Source: DATKZS01 sp035527835 [NCBI: bacterium] (GTDB lineage: Bacteria; RBG-13-61-14). Taken from it: DNA of 31,101 bases. Location: the NCBI GenBank assembly GCA_035527835.1, contig DATKZS010000026.1:1-31101 (forward strand). Direction: 5' to 3'. Shown here one piece after another: positions 1 through 7,537 of the stretch. Numbering within the stretch: position 1 is the first letter of the stretch; every line of letters begins with the position of its first letter. A program made the position numbers and the translations under genes. The notes beneath the pieces were generated by a model. It ran no database searches. It was not told the origin of the DNA and saw only the letters and a program-made list of their open reading frames with translations.

Positions 1-250
1 AATAAACGGACCGGAGAACCGCCAAGACGCCAAGAGCGCCAAGGATTATTTTTAAACACGATTTTAAGAGGGCTTGGGTGCGAATGTTTCTTGCTTGGCG
101 CTCCCGTCGGCCGGTTCGCCAAGCCGGTTGGGGCCAACGCTGCGGAGCTGTTCTTTGCCGGGCCGCAAAGAAACATCATGATTTACTTGGCGATCCTTGG
201 CGCTCTTGGCGTCTTGGCGGTTTTCTTACGGCCTATTTTGGACAAGAGTG
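1..250 (+). mobile_element. MITE-like element, copy A (left end outside window)
   Basis: This is a non-coding repeat related to the elements at 2081-2345, 26457-26712 and 30932-31101. Iterated CGCCAAG units lie near its left end (about 18-45) and the inverted TTGGCG units lie near 195-222. The right terminus is TTTTGGACAAGAGTG, ending at 250, the same terminus as the copy at 26457-26712. Bases 1-157 match 30945-31101 at 154 of 157 positions. The left terminus falls outside the window, so no target duplication can be tested. There is no transposase reading frame. Confidence 0.75.
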
Positions 251-277
251 AACTTTTAACTTAAAAAAGGACCTGAT

Positions 278-1159
278 TTGAGCACGCAATCCAGAGTGAT
301 GAAGAGCCTCACGGTCAACAACGTGGCCTGGCTGGGGGAGAAGGTCAACAACTTCGTGGTGGCCATGGGCGAGATCGCGCTGATGACCTTCTGGGCGTTC
401 GTGAACTTTTTTTCGCCGCCGTGGCGCCTGGACAAGCTCAAGGAATTTTTCTGGCAGTGCTACGACGTGGCGATCAAGAGCCTGCCCATCGCGGTGATCA
501 CCGCTTTTTTCACGGGCGGGGTCATGGCGCTGCAGCTCACTTATTCGCTGTCGCGGTTCGGGCTCAAGAGCTACGTGGGGACGATGGTTTCGATGTCGGT
601 GGTGCGCGAGCTGGCGCCGGTGCTGACGTGCCTCTTGGTTGGCGGCCGGGTGGGCGCGGGCATGTGCGCGGAGATCGGGAGCATGACGCTGACCGAGCAG
701 ATTGACGCCATGCGCAGCCTGGGGGCGGACCCGCTGGTGAAGCTGGTGGCGCCCCGGCTGCTGGCCTGCATCCTGATGTTCCCGCTGCTCACCCTGCTGG
801 CGGACATCGTGGGGTTATGGGGCGGAATGCTGGTGGTCCGCCAGGAAGCCCAGCTCGACGCTTCCTTCTATTGGCACTCGATCCGGACCTACATGTGGTG
901 GCAGGACTACGCGGTGGGAATTTTCAAGACGTTCTTCTTCGGTTACGCGGTGGCGATCATCGGCTGCTACCAGGGGCTCAAGGTGGTGGGCGGCGCCGAG
1001 GGTCTGGGCCGCGCGGTGACGTTTACCGTGGTGCTCGGGCTCATCGCCATCCTGATCTCGGACTATTTCCTGTCCAAGGTCTTCCTGCTCTGGCTCATTT
1101 ACGGGGCGGCGGCGCAGCAGCAGGCGGCGGTGGACCTGATCCGGGCGGTTATCGGGTGA
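278..1159 (+). CDS. mlaE: MlaE-family phospholipid ABC transporter permease
   Basis: This is the inner-membrane permease of an Mla/MCE system, which moves phospholipid between the inner and outer membranes. The 293-residue protein has the family signature at about residues 110-160: RELAPVLTCLLVGGRVGAG followed by AEIGSM, EQIDAMRSLG and APR. Several hydrophobic segments (about 67-90, 162-185, 212-232 and 245-275) fit the usual membrane topology. The start is a TTG with AAGG about 8 bases upstream; an ATG at residue 8 is possible but has no comparable ribosome site. The gene is followed by mlaF after 118 bases, a gap filled by a perfect palindrome. Family assignment is secure. The substrate is inferred from the family. 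Confidence 0.93.
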   Translation: MSTQSRVMKSLTVNNVAWLGEKVNNFVVAMGEIALMTFWAFVNFFSPPWRLDKLKEFFWQCYDVAIKSLPIAVITAFFTGGVMALQLTYSLSRFGLKSYVGTMVSMSVVRELAPVLTCLLVGGRVGAGMCAEIGSMTLTEQIDAMRSLGADPLVKLVAPRLLACILMFPLLTLLADIVGLWGGMLVVRQEAQLDASFYWHSIRTYMWWQDYAVGIFKTFFFGYAVAIIGCYQGLKVVGGAEGLGRAVTFTVVLGLIAILISDYFLSKVFLLWLIYGAAAQQQAAVDLIRAVIG

Positions 1160-1183
1160 GTTATGGACAGAGTTGAAGAGGAG

Positions 1184-1264
1184 AACCGCAGATGAACGCA
1201 GATTAACGCAGATAAATAAAAATTAAATAATCTTATCTGCGTTAATCTGCGTTCATCTGCGGTT
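1184..1264. repeat. Perfect 32-bp inverted repeat (period-10 arms) between mlaE and mlaF
   Basis: The arms at 1184-1215 and 1233-1264 are exact reverse complements, separated by a 17-base AT-rich loop. Each arm is built from a decamer of the type AACGCAGATT (GAACGCAGAT, TAACGCAGAT). In RNA it would form a very stable hairpin inside the mla transcript. I see no run of T after it, so it does not look like a simple terminator. It belongs to the architectural class seen at many gaps in this window. Confidence 0.92.
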
Positions 1265-1277
1265 AAAAAGAATTTAT

Positions 1278-2057
1278 ATGGCGCAGGAAAAAGACAACGG
1301 CATCGTGATCGAGTTCCAGGACGTGCACAAGTCGTTCGGGGAAAAGGAAGTGCACCAGGGCCTGTCGCTCCAGGTCCGTCGCGGGGAGACGCTGTCGCTG
1401 ATCGGTGGCTCGGGCGAGGGCAAGAGCGTGTTCCTGAAGCAGGTGATGGGCCTGTTCAAGCCGGAGTCGGGCCGGATTTTCATTGACGGGATAGACATCG
1501 TGCCGCTGCCGGAGCGCAAGCTGTTCGCCTTCCGCAAGCGGATCGGGTACCTGTTCCAGGCCGGCGCGCTGTTCGACTCGCTGACGGTATTCGAGAACGT
1601 GGCGTATCCATTGCGGGAGCGGTTCCGGCAGATGAAGGAGCCGGAGGTGAAGAAGATCGTGATGGAGAAGATCGAGATGGTGGGTCTCACTCCGGACGTG
1701 GCGGCGCTGATGCCGGTGGAGCTCTCGGGCGGGATGCGGAAGCGGGTGTCGCTGGCCCGGGCCTGCGCCACGGACCCCGAGATCATTTTGTGGGACGAGC
1801 CCACCACCGAGCTCGACCCCACCAACGTGAAAAGGATCGTGGCGTTGATCAAGTCGCTGAAAAAGAGCCGCGACGGCACGCCCATCACCTCCATCGCGGT
1901 CACGCACGACATGGAGAGCATCTTCCAGTTCTCCGACCGCATCGCCATGCTTTATGACAAGAAGATCATCGCGGTGGACACGGTGGAGAACATGAAGAGC
2001 TCGCCGGACCAGAGGGTGCACGACTTTATTTTTGGACGGATGAAGACCCTGGAATAA
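1278..2057 (+). CDS. mlaF: MlaF-family phospholipid ABC transporter ATPase
   Basis: This is the cytoplasmic ATPase that powers the MlaE permease. All ABC motifs are present in 259 residues: Walker A GGSGEGKS at 43-50, Q-loop FQAGALFDSLTVFENV from 93 (typical of MlaF), signature LSGGMRKR at 149-156, Walker B IILWDEPT at 169-176 and H-loop His210. Two details are unusual: Glu in the Walker A loop (GEGKS), and TTELDP where most relatives have TxGLDP after Walker B. The ATG has only a weak upstream ribosome site (AAAAAGAAT) directly after the palindrome, so translation may depend on that structure. It pairs with mlaE upstream and mlaD downstream. Confidence 0.93.
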   Translation: MAQEKDNGIVIEFQDVHKSFGEKEVHQGLSLQVRRGETLSLIGGSGEGKSVFLKQVMGLFKPESGRIFIDGIDIVPLPERKLFAFRKRIGYLFQAGALFDSLTVFENVAYPLRERFRQMKEPEVKKIVMEKIEMVGLTPDVAALMPVELSGGMRKRVSLARACATDPEIILWDEPTTELDPTNVKRIVALIKSLKKSRDGTPITSIAVTHDMESIFQFSDRIAMLYDKKIIAVDTVENMKSSPDQRVHDFIFGRMKTLE

Positions 2058-2071
2058 GCCGGCCCGGCCAC

Positions 2072-2080
2072 AGCGGGGGA
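2072..2080. repeat. Left 9-bp target site duplication of element B
   Basis: AGCGGGGGA lies immediately before the element and recurs exactly at 2346-2354 immediately after it. Exact 9-bp flanking repeats are the mark of a cut-and-paste insertion. Confidence 0.85.
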
Positions 2081-2345
2081 CACTCTTGTCCAAGATAGAC
2101 GTCAAGAAAAACGCCAAGGCGCCAAGAGCGCCAAGGTTCGCCAAGTAAAATCTGGTGTTCTTGGCGGCCAGACTCGGGAAAAGTCGCATCGCCATGACTC
2201 CAACCTGCCTGGCGAACCCGTCGAAGGGAACGCCAAGAAGGATCAAATTGCCGGGAGGCCGGCTTGAGAATTTAATCAAAACATCGCCCTTGGCGCTCTT
2301 GGCGTCTTGGCGTTTTTCTTATGTTATTATTGGGGGACATAACTA
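2081..2345 (+). mobile_element. MITE-like element, copy B, inserted between mlaF and mlaD
   Basis: This 265-bp non-coding element begins CACTCTTGTCC and ends in the imperfect inverse of the other terminus (GGACATAACTA). Exact 9-bp direct repeats AGCGGGGGA flank it. Its subterminal arms carry three CGCCAAG units on the left and the inverse TTGGCG units on the right. The interior is collinear with the reverse complement of 26457-26712 over its whole length. Removing the element and one duplication leaves mlaF and mlaD about 30 bases apart, a normal operon spacing. No transposase is encoded, so a related full-length element elsewhere would have to supply it. The transposase family is not known to me; 9-bp duplications fit IS4-like or ISAs1-like groups. 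Confidence 0.88.
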
Positions 2346-2354
2346 AGCGGGGGA
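2346..2354 (+). promoter_or_regulatory. Right target duplication that doubles as the mlaD Shine-Dalgarno
   Basis: The right copy of AGCGGGGGA sits 7 bases before the mlaD ATG and contains the only purine-rich ribosome site for that gene. The insertion therefore hit the ribosome binding site and regenerated it through target duplication. Confidence 0.75.
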
Positions 2355-2361
2355 GTGAATC

Positions 2362-3549
2362 ATGCGTAAGCAATTCTGGCAAAACCTGATCGTGGGGATC
2401 TTCGTGCTGGCCGTGCTGGGTTGGGGGGCCTATACCATTTATCAGACCTCCGCCGAGAGCACCATGCTGCTCAGCAAGATCTCCCTGCATACCTACATGA
2501 AAAACGCCAACGGCATCCAGTATTACTCCCCGGTGCGGATCCACGGCATCAAGATCGGCAAGGTGGAGTCGGTCAGGTTCTCGGAGAAGCCGGGCGAGGA
2601 CCTGATCCTGCTGGATATGTCCATTAATTCGGACTACGTCGGCCGCATCGCCATCGGCAACCCGGATCCCGACGCCGCGGTCGCCGACCCGGAAGGCGCC
2701 TTCGCTTACTTCCACATCAACTCGGAGGGGCTGCTCGGGGACAATTACCTGGACATCTACGCCGGTGACCCGACCCGGGCCGCGGAGGCGGCCAGGAAGT
2801 CGGTGCGCTCGTGGGCCGCGCGCGAGATCAGGAAGGAATGGGACGACGCGGGCAAGACCTGGCAGGGCGACACCGTCCAGCCGGAGATCGAGGCCCGGTA
2901 CCAGAAGCTGATCAAGACCGTGAAGAACCTGGACACCGGCTGCCTCAGCGACGGCATGTACCTGCCCACCAAGCCCGGCGGCGGCGGGCTTGCCGCCATC
3001 ACCGACAGCCTCACCCCCACGCTCGCCCGCGTCAATGACCTGCTCGACGCGGCCAAGACCCAGCCCGGCCTGGTCCACACCCTGATCTACGATCCCAAGG
3101 GCAAGGAGCTGATGGCCAACCTGAACAAGACCGCGGACAACGTGCAGGGCCTGCTCGGCGACATCCGGCAGGGCCCGGGCGGACTGCACGAGGTCATCTA
3201 CGGCGACCAGGTGAAGAGGGTGCTCAACGACGTGACCAACATGACGGGCACGGTGAAGAAGGCGCTGGTGGACGTGAAGGGCGTGACCGGCGACGTGCAG
3301 GCGGTGCTCGCGGACGTGAAGCAGAAGGACCTGGTCGGCAACATCAAGGGCACGCTGGCCAACGTGGAGGACATCACCAGGAAGATCAACGAGGGCGAGG
3401 GCACGGTGGGCATGCTGATCAACGACAAGTCGCTGCACCAAGACCTGCAGGAGCTCCTGGGCGGGGCCAAGCGCTCCACGGTGATCAAGGAAGCGGTGCG
3501 CTACGTGAAGAGCAAGAACCGGGAGGAGATGGAGGCGCAGCCGAAGTGA
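2362..3549 (+). CDS. mlaD: MCE-domain (MlaD-family) lipid transport protein
   Basis: This periplasmic substrate-binding component is anchored in the inner membrane by one N-terminal helix (about 7-28). The MCE domain spans about residues 38-137, with conserved stretches SPVRIHGIKIGKVESV and SEGLLGDNYLDIYAGDP. An Ala/Asp/Pro-rich stretch (about 98-113) is inserted before SEGLLGD. The rest (about 140-395) is largely helical with recurring NV/DV segments, as in long MlaD/Mce proteins whose helices bundle into a tunnel. At 395 residues it is much longer than E. coli MlaD. The gene belongs with mlaE and mlaF but is now separated from them by an inserted element, so its transcription may be weakened or altered. 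Confidence 0.88.
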   Translation: MRKQFWQNLIVGIFVLAVLGWGAYTIYQTSAESTMLLSKISLHTYMKNANGIQYYSPVRIHGIKIGKVESVRFSEKPGEDLILLDMSINSDYVGRIAIGNPDPDAAVADPEGAFAYFHINSEGLLGDNYLDIYAGDPTRAAEAARKSVRSWAAREIRKEWDDAGKTWQGDTVQPEIEARYQKLIKTVKNLDTGCLSDGMYLPTKPGGGGLAAITDSLTPTLARVNDLLDAAKTQPGLVHTLIYDPKGKELMANLNKTADNVQGLLGDIRQGPGGLHEVIYGDQVKRVLNDVTNMTGTVKKALVDVKGVTGDVQAVLADVKQKDLVGNIKGTLANVEDITRKINEGEGTVGMLINDKSLHQDLQELLGGAKRSTVIKEAVRYVKSKNREEMEAQPK

Positions 3550-3553
3550 CAGA

Positions 3554-3622
3554 GGGCTTGGGGCTTGAGGCTTGGGGCTTGAGGCTTGGGGCTTGAGGCG
3601 TGGGGATTGAGGCTTGAGGGCC
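3554..3622. repeat. Tandem heptamer repeat (GCTTGGG/GCTTGAG)
   Basis: Alternating 7-base units GCTTGGG and GCTTGAG run head to tail for about six units, then degenerate. It lies directly after the mlaD stop. Unlike the other repeats here I see only one arm and no inverse arm. A short stretch CCCTTTGCGCCTTTGCG at about 3668-3686 nearby resembles an arm of the 4256-4333 palindrome. Confidence 0.75.
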
Positions 3623-3731
3623 AGGGGTTGCAGCAAACCCGCGGCACGGACCTGGAATAAAATTTTTTCCCTTTGCGCCTTTGCGTTTAATATAATCTCT
3701 CAATTTCCACCCATTGTAACAGGATCATCCC

Positions 3732-4226
3732 ATGGCGGACTCTAAACACATCCGGGAGGCCCGGTTCGGCGACGTGGCCTCGATCTACGAGGTGATCCGG
3801 GAGAACCCGGAGGAGGTCCTGCCCCGGCCGTACCAGGACATCTTCACGCATTTCGACCGCTTCCTGGTTTATGACGACGGCGGGGTCAAGGGCGTGATCT
3901 CGTGGCAGGTCCTGCCGCTGATTGACCCGGAGCGGCCCGACCGCTGCCTGGAGGTCATCAGCTTCTCCGTGCGCAAACAAGACCACAAAAAAGGCATCGG
4001 CGCGCAGCTCCTGACCGCCATGATCGAAAAGCTCAAAAAAATGTCGCCCGACCGCGTCATCGTCCTCACCTTCTACCCCGAGTTCTTCAAGAAGTTCGGC
4101 TTCCGCGAGACCAGCAAGGAAAACCTCTACCAGAAAATCTACGTCGGCTGCCTCCACTGCACCAAGTACACCTCACCCCTCACCTGCCCGGAAAAGGCCA
4201 TGGAGTACCTGGTCAACGGTTCCTGA
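3732..4226 (+). CDS. GNAT N-acetyltransferase, short ArgA-like
   Basis: This 164-residue GNAT-fold acetyltransferase has acetyl-CoA loop RKQDHKKGIGAQLL at 81-94. The C-terminal block is diagnostic: TFYPEFFKKFGFRE (113-126), then NLYQKIYVGCLHCTKY, with Cys140, Cys143 and Cys152. This block matches the short single-domain N-acetylglutamate synthases of the Geobacter/Mycobacterium type, which start arginine synthesis by acetylating glutamate. A ribosome site AGGA lies 7 bases before the ATG. No other arg gene is adjacent, so the substrate is inferred from family resemblance and a different amino-acid acetyltransferase remains possible. Confidence 0.8.
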   Translation: MADSKHIREARFGDVASIYEVIRENPEEVLPRPYQDIFTHFDRFLVYDDGGVKGVISWQVLPLIDPERPDRCLEVISFSVRKQDHKKGIGAQLLTAMIEKLKKMSPDRVIVLTFYPEFFKKFGFRETSKENLYQKIYVGCLHCTKYTSPLTCPEKAMEYLVNGS

Positions 4227-4255
4227 AGATCAGGGAAGTATAGGGATGTTTTGTA

Positions 4256-4333
4256 TTCACGCAAAGGCGCAAAGGCGCCAAGTTTTAGAAGAACATTTTT
4301 ACATGACTTTGCGCCTTTGTGCCTTTGCGTGAA
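4256..4333. repeat. Inverted repeat with period-8 arms upstream of the M14 peptidase gene
   Basis: The arms at 4256-4278 and 4311-4333 pair with one mismatch. Each is made of CAAAGGCG-type octamers flanked by TTCACG and CGTGAA. The loop is about 32 bases and AT-rich. The palindrome ends about 45 bases before the start codon of the next gene. Confidence 0.88.
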
Positions 4334-4377
4334 AAAATCTTGGATATTTTCCGGAAGTGTTTATCAGGAGGAGTATT

Positions 4378-5574
4378 ATGAAAAGGTCCCGCTGCGTGGT
4401 TGGATTCGTAACCTTAGCACTTTTGCTGAGCATGGCCCGCCCCGCCCTGGCCGCCCGCCAATACTCGCCCGAGATCAAGAAGTATTTGAAGGAGGTCAAA
4501 CAGAAGAAGAAAGCGGCGGCGAAGGAGGAGGCGGCAAAGAAGAAGGCCGACCCGGAGCGCAGGCTCCGGCCTTACCAGACGCTCGATGAAATTTACGCGG
4601 AGCTGGACAAGCTGATCGCGGGGCACCCGGACATCCTGACCGGCGGGACCTACGGCAAGACCGTGGACGGCAGGGACCTGCGCTGGGTGCGGCTCCACAC
4701 CGGCGGGGGCGGAGCCACGCAGATTCTGGTCACCGGCAACATCCACGCCCAGGAGCTGGCCGGAGGCCAGATGGTGATGGCGCTCCTCACTACCATGGCC
4801 GGCGAATACGGCGACGATTGCGAGATCAAGCGGACGGCGGACGCGGTGGATATCTATTTCATCCCGGTGGTGAATCCCGACGGGATGGCCAAGGCCTCGG
4901 AGCAACAGGCGCGGTACGGCGTCACCTGGTTCGTGCGTAAGAACGAGCGCAAGGTTGACCTGAACCGTAACTTCCCCTACCCGCCGGACGCCCCGCAAAA
5001 GTTGAAGGACGAGGCCGGGTCGCCCAAGCAGCGCTCGGAGACCCACCGCGGCCCCGTTCCGCTCTCCGAGCCGGAGACCGCCGCGCTCGTGAGATTCATT
5101 GACCAACATGATTTCCTGCTCGCGCTCAACTACCACACCTCGGGCGGCCTCATCCTCTACTCTCCGGGCACGTATCCGGACCCGGAGCCGGACACGGACC
5201 TGATGCGCGAGATCGGGCTCGCCTATCGGTCCAAGCAGTTCGAGAAGTACTCGGTGCAGCCCGGCATTGACCTCTACCCCACGCTCGGCGACCTCGACAG
5301 CTACCTCTATCACCACTACGGCATCCTGTCCTTCACCGTGGAGGTCGGCAAGGACAACGTGGACCAGATGCTCACGCCCATCAACGGCAGCATCTCGCCC
5401 ATCTTCTGGATCTACAACGTCTCCCGCCTCGACCAGGAAAAGGCCAACAACGTGCCCGCCGCCCTCGAGATGATCAAGTACGCCGTCAAAATCCACAGTG
5501 AGCCCGAGCTGCGCCACTGGCAGCCGCCAAAGGAGCTGTGGGTCGGAGAGCCGCCGTTGTTGGAGACGAGGTAA
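4378..5574 (+). CDS. Secreted M14-family zinc carboxypeptidase
   Basis: This exported metallopeptidase has 398 residues. The signal peptide is about 1-26 (basic MKRSR, hydrophobic core, ALA-A cleavage region), followed by a Lys/Ala/Glu-rich linker (about 35-60). The catalytic set of M14 enzymes is complete: zinc ligands His123 and Glu126 in NIHAQE, substrate-binding DLNRNF at 194-199, zinc ligand His253 in NYHTSG and catalytic Glu322 in FTVEVG. NPDG at 166-169 is also typical. The ATG follows a strong GGAGG, which decides it over an in-frame GTG upstream. It probably trims peptides or peptidoglycan stem peptides in the periplasm or outside the cell; the sequence does not separate these. Confidence 0.92.
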   Translation: MKRSRCVVGFVTLALLLSMARPALAARQYSPEIKKYLKEVKQKKKAAAKEEAAKKKADPERRLRPYQTLDEIYAELDKLIAGHPDILTGGTYGKTVDGRDLRWVRLHTGGGGATQILVTGNIHAQELAGGQMVMALLTTMAGEYGDDCEIKRTADAVDIYFIPVVNPDGMAKASEQQARYGVTWFVRKNERKVDLNRNFPYPPDAPQKLKDEAGSPKQRSETHRGPVPLSEPETAALVRFIDQHDFLLALNYHTSGGLILYSPGTYPDPEPDTDLMREIGLAYRSKQFEKYSVQPGIDLYPTLGDLDSYLYHHYGILSFTVEVGKDNVDQMLTPINGSISPIFWIYNVSRLDQEKANNVPAALEMIKYAVKIHSEPELRHWQPPKELWVGEPPLLETR

Positions 5575-5609
5575 CCGCGCTCCAAGGCTTGTGCCCGCCG
5601 CCCGATTGA

Positions 5610-5615
5610 TATAAA
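5610..5615 (+). promoter_or_regulatory. Possible -10 box (TATAAA) for the ABC/FG-GAP operon
   Basis: TATAAA stands out in an otherwise GC-rich gap of 111 bases, 70 bases before the next start codon. The -35 region is poor (CTTGTG at 16 bases), so this is only a candidate. Confidence 0.35.
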
Positions 5616-5685
5616 TTAATTGGACGCGGGCCGGAACCGCTCCGGGTCCGCGACCATCTGATTCCGGCCGGGGGGAAGCACCTAA

Positions 5686-6618
5686 ATGTCTAGCCGCGCG
5701 GCGTTGGAAGCCGACCATATATCCAAGCAGTTCGGGGGCCTGCAGGCCGTCTCGGACCTGTCGCTGAACGTGAACGTTGGCGACATCTACGGGTTCATCG
5801 GCCCGAACGGCGCGGGCAAGACCACCTCGATCCGCATGATGCTCGGCCTGATCCAGCCCAGCGCCGGGACGGCGCGCGTGTTCGGCCGGGACATCCGCAA
5901 GGAATTCAAGAGCGCGATCAAGAACGTGGGGGCCCTGGTGGAGGGCCCGGCGTTTTATCCGTACATGAGCGGGCGCCGGAACCTCCGTCTCTTCGGCCGT
6001 CTCTCGGGCGGGGTCAGCAAGGACCGCATCCAGGAGGTCCTGAACATCGTGGGCCTGGGCCGGCGCGGCGGCCACAAGGTCAAGGGCTTTTCACAGGGCA
6101 TGCGCCAGCGTCTGGGCATCGCGCTCGCGCTGCTGAACCGGCCGCGCCTGCTCGTGCTCGACGAGCCCACCAACGGGCTCGACCCGCAGGGCACCCGCGA
6201 GGTCCGCAACCTGGTCCGCCGCATCCGCGACCAGGAGGGCACCACCGTGTTCCTCTCCAGCCACCTCCTCTCCGAGATGGAGATGATCTGCGACCGTATC
6301 GGCATCATCTACCGCGGCAAGATCATCGAGGAGGGCCGCATGGACGACCTGATCGGGACCGGCTCCGATGTGGTCAACGTGCGGGTGGATGAGGACCAGG
6401 ACCGGCAGTGCCGCGACTTCCTGCGCGAGAAGTTCGCGGTCGAGTCGGAATGCGTGAAGCGGGGCGTGATCGAGTTTCCGAGGAAGGACCTGGCCCTGTT
6501 TCCCATCAACAAGGCGCTGATCGAGGCCGGCTTCAAAGTGAGCTCGATCAGCGCGCGGCACCGGAGTCTCGAGGAATTTTTCGTGGGACTCACGGGAGAA
6601 TCGCAGGATGTCTACTGA
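5686..6618 (+). CDS. ABC-2 type transporter ATP-binding protein
   Basis: This 310-residue cytoplasmic ATPase drives the permease encoded next to it. Walker A GPNGAGKT is at 39-46, signature FSQGMRQR at 135-142, Walker B LLVLDEPT at 155-162 followed by NGLDPQG, and H-loop His193. The order and the C-terminal domain (about 225-310) match the CcmA/drug-efflux and gliding-type ATPases paired with ABC-2 permeases. The ATG has GGGGGAAG upstream. Its end overlaps the permease gene by 11 bases, so the two are translationally coupled. Substrate unknown. Confidence 0.93.
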   Translation: MSSRAALEADHISKQFGGLQAVSDLSLNVNVGDIYGFIGPNGAGKTTSIRMMLGLIQPSAGTARVFGRDIRKEFKSAIKNVGALVEGPAFYPYMSGRRNLRLFGRLSGGVSKDRIQEVLNIVGLGRRGGHKVKGFSQGMRQRLGIALALLNRPRLLVLDEPTNGLDPQGTREVRNLVRRIRDQEGTTVFLSSHLLSEMEMICDRIGIIYRGKIIEEGRMDDLIGTGSDVVNVRVDEDQDRQCRDFLREKFAVESECVKRGVIEFPRKDLALFPINKALIEAGFKVSSISARHRSLEEFFVGLTGESQDVY

Positions 6619-7537
6619 GCAGCCGGAGCGGGCGGCGGAAATCTCCGCCGGCGGATCGCCGGTCTCCAAAGTCGCGGATTTCTTCGTGACCGTGGCCAAG
6701 CTGGTGCAGGCCGACGTGATCAAGCTCGCCAATTACTGGGTGGTGATCGCGGGCTACGCGGCCATGGTGGGCATCGCCGGCCTGGGCTCGTACCTCATCT
6801 ATCACGCGGAGCAGGCCATCGCCATCAAGTCCGGCTCCGGCTACGCCTTCGCCATCAGCCTGGTGCTCCGGTGCGTGGACTTCGGCGCTCCCATCCTCTA
6901 CGTGATGATCTGCATCCTGTTCGCGCTGGAGATCTCGAACTCGACGGTCAAATACATCCTGACCCGGCCGGTGACCCGCATGGAGCTGATCATCTCCAAG
7001 TACGTGACCGCCATGCTCATGATCGCGCTGGCCATCGCCATCTTCTGGGCCATCGCCCTGATCGCCGGCGGCTACTCCTACGGGCTCGGCGACCTGGTCG
7101 AGAACGAGTACGTCATCTTCTCGTCCTATTACATGTACAAGGAGATGCTGATCGGGACGTTTTTGCTGCTGATCCCGTTCGCCGCCATCGCCGCCATGGC
7201 GCTCATGGTCTCGACCTATTCCTCCACCATGGGCGGCTCGATCATCATCGGGCTCATCGCCTGGGTCTTTTTCCAGATCCTCGGACTCATCCCCGCGACC
7301 CTGGGCATCAACTTCACCTGGAACGGAGAGAAACACCTCTTCTCCTGGGTCACCCTGGGCTTCCCATCACAGCGCTACGTGCCCATGTACATGCTCGACG
7401 ACCTGCCCACCGGGATCCAGATCCAGACCTGGTGGACCTGGGACATTCAAAAGATGATCTTCATCTGCGGCCTCTTCTTCATCATCTTTTTCACGGCCTC
7501 CGTCATCGGAGTAAAAAAGAGAGACTTCACGCTATGA
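6608..7537 (+). CDS. ABC-2 type transporter permease
   Basis: This membrane partner of the preceding ATPase has 309 residues and about six membrane helices (near 44-65, 80-106, 128-153, 180-203, 210-232 and 279-303). The coupling segment STVKYILTRPVTRMELIISK is characteristic of ABC-2 permeases, as is the C-terminal end VKKRDFTL. The gene starts inside the ATPase gene and its stop overlaps the start of the next gene (ATGA at 7534-7537), so the three products are made together. The cargo is unknown; in this family it can be a drug, a lipid, a polysaccharide or part of a protein maturation system. Confidence 0.9.
   Translation: MSTEQPERAAEISAGGSPVSKVADFFVTVAKLVQADVIKLANYWVVIAGYAAMVGIAGLGSYLIYHAEQAIAIKSGSGYAFAISLVLRCVDFGAPILYVMICILFALEISNSTVKYILTRPVTRMELIISKYVTAMLMIALAIAIFWAIALIAGGYSYGLGDLVENEYVIFSSYYMYKEMLIGTFLLLIPFAAIAAMALMVSTYSSTMGGSIIIGLIAWVFFQILGLIPATLGINFTWNGEKHLFSWVTLGFPSQRYVPMYMLDDLPTGIQIQTWWTWDIQKMIFICGLFFIIFFTASVIGVKKRDFTL

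Noticed and set aside
238-266. TTGGAC-N17-TTAAAA at the right end of copy A as an mlaE promoter
   Set aside because: The -10 box abuts the ribosome site, so the transcript would start after it. It is probably chance AT-richness at the element edge.
1184-1264. Repeated palindromes considered as a CRISPR array
   Set aside because: Units are 7-10 bases in tandem with no spacers of constant length, and no cas genes are present.
1263-2279. Long open frame on the minus strand antisense to mlaF, running into element B
   Set aside because: It is the shadow of mlaF, which has complete ABC motifs. The antisense product is Arg/His-rich with no family resemblance.
4414-6075. 553-codon minus-strand frame across the M14 peptidase and ABC ATPase genes
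   Set aside because: It spans two well-supported genes and an intergenic gap on the opposite strand. It is typical of spurious frames in GC-rich DNA.
6871-7533. Upstream extension of the FG-GAP reading frame through the permease gene
   Set aside because: The extension is Arg/His/Asp-rich out-of-frame translation of the permease. The signal peptide begins at the ATG at 7534, which overlaps the permease stop.
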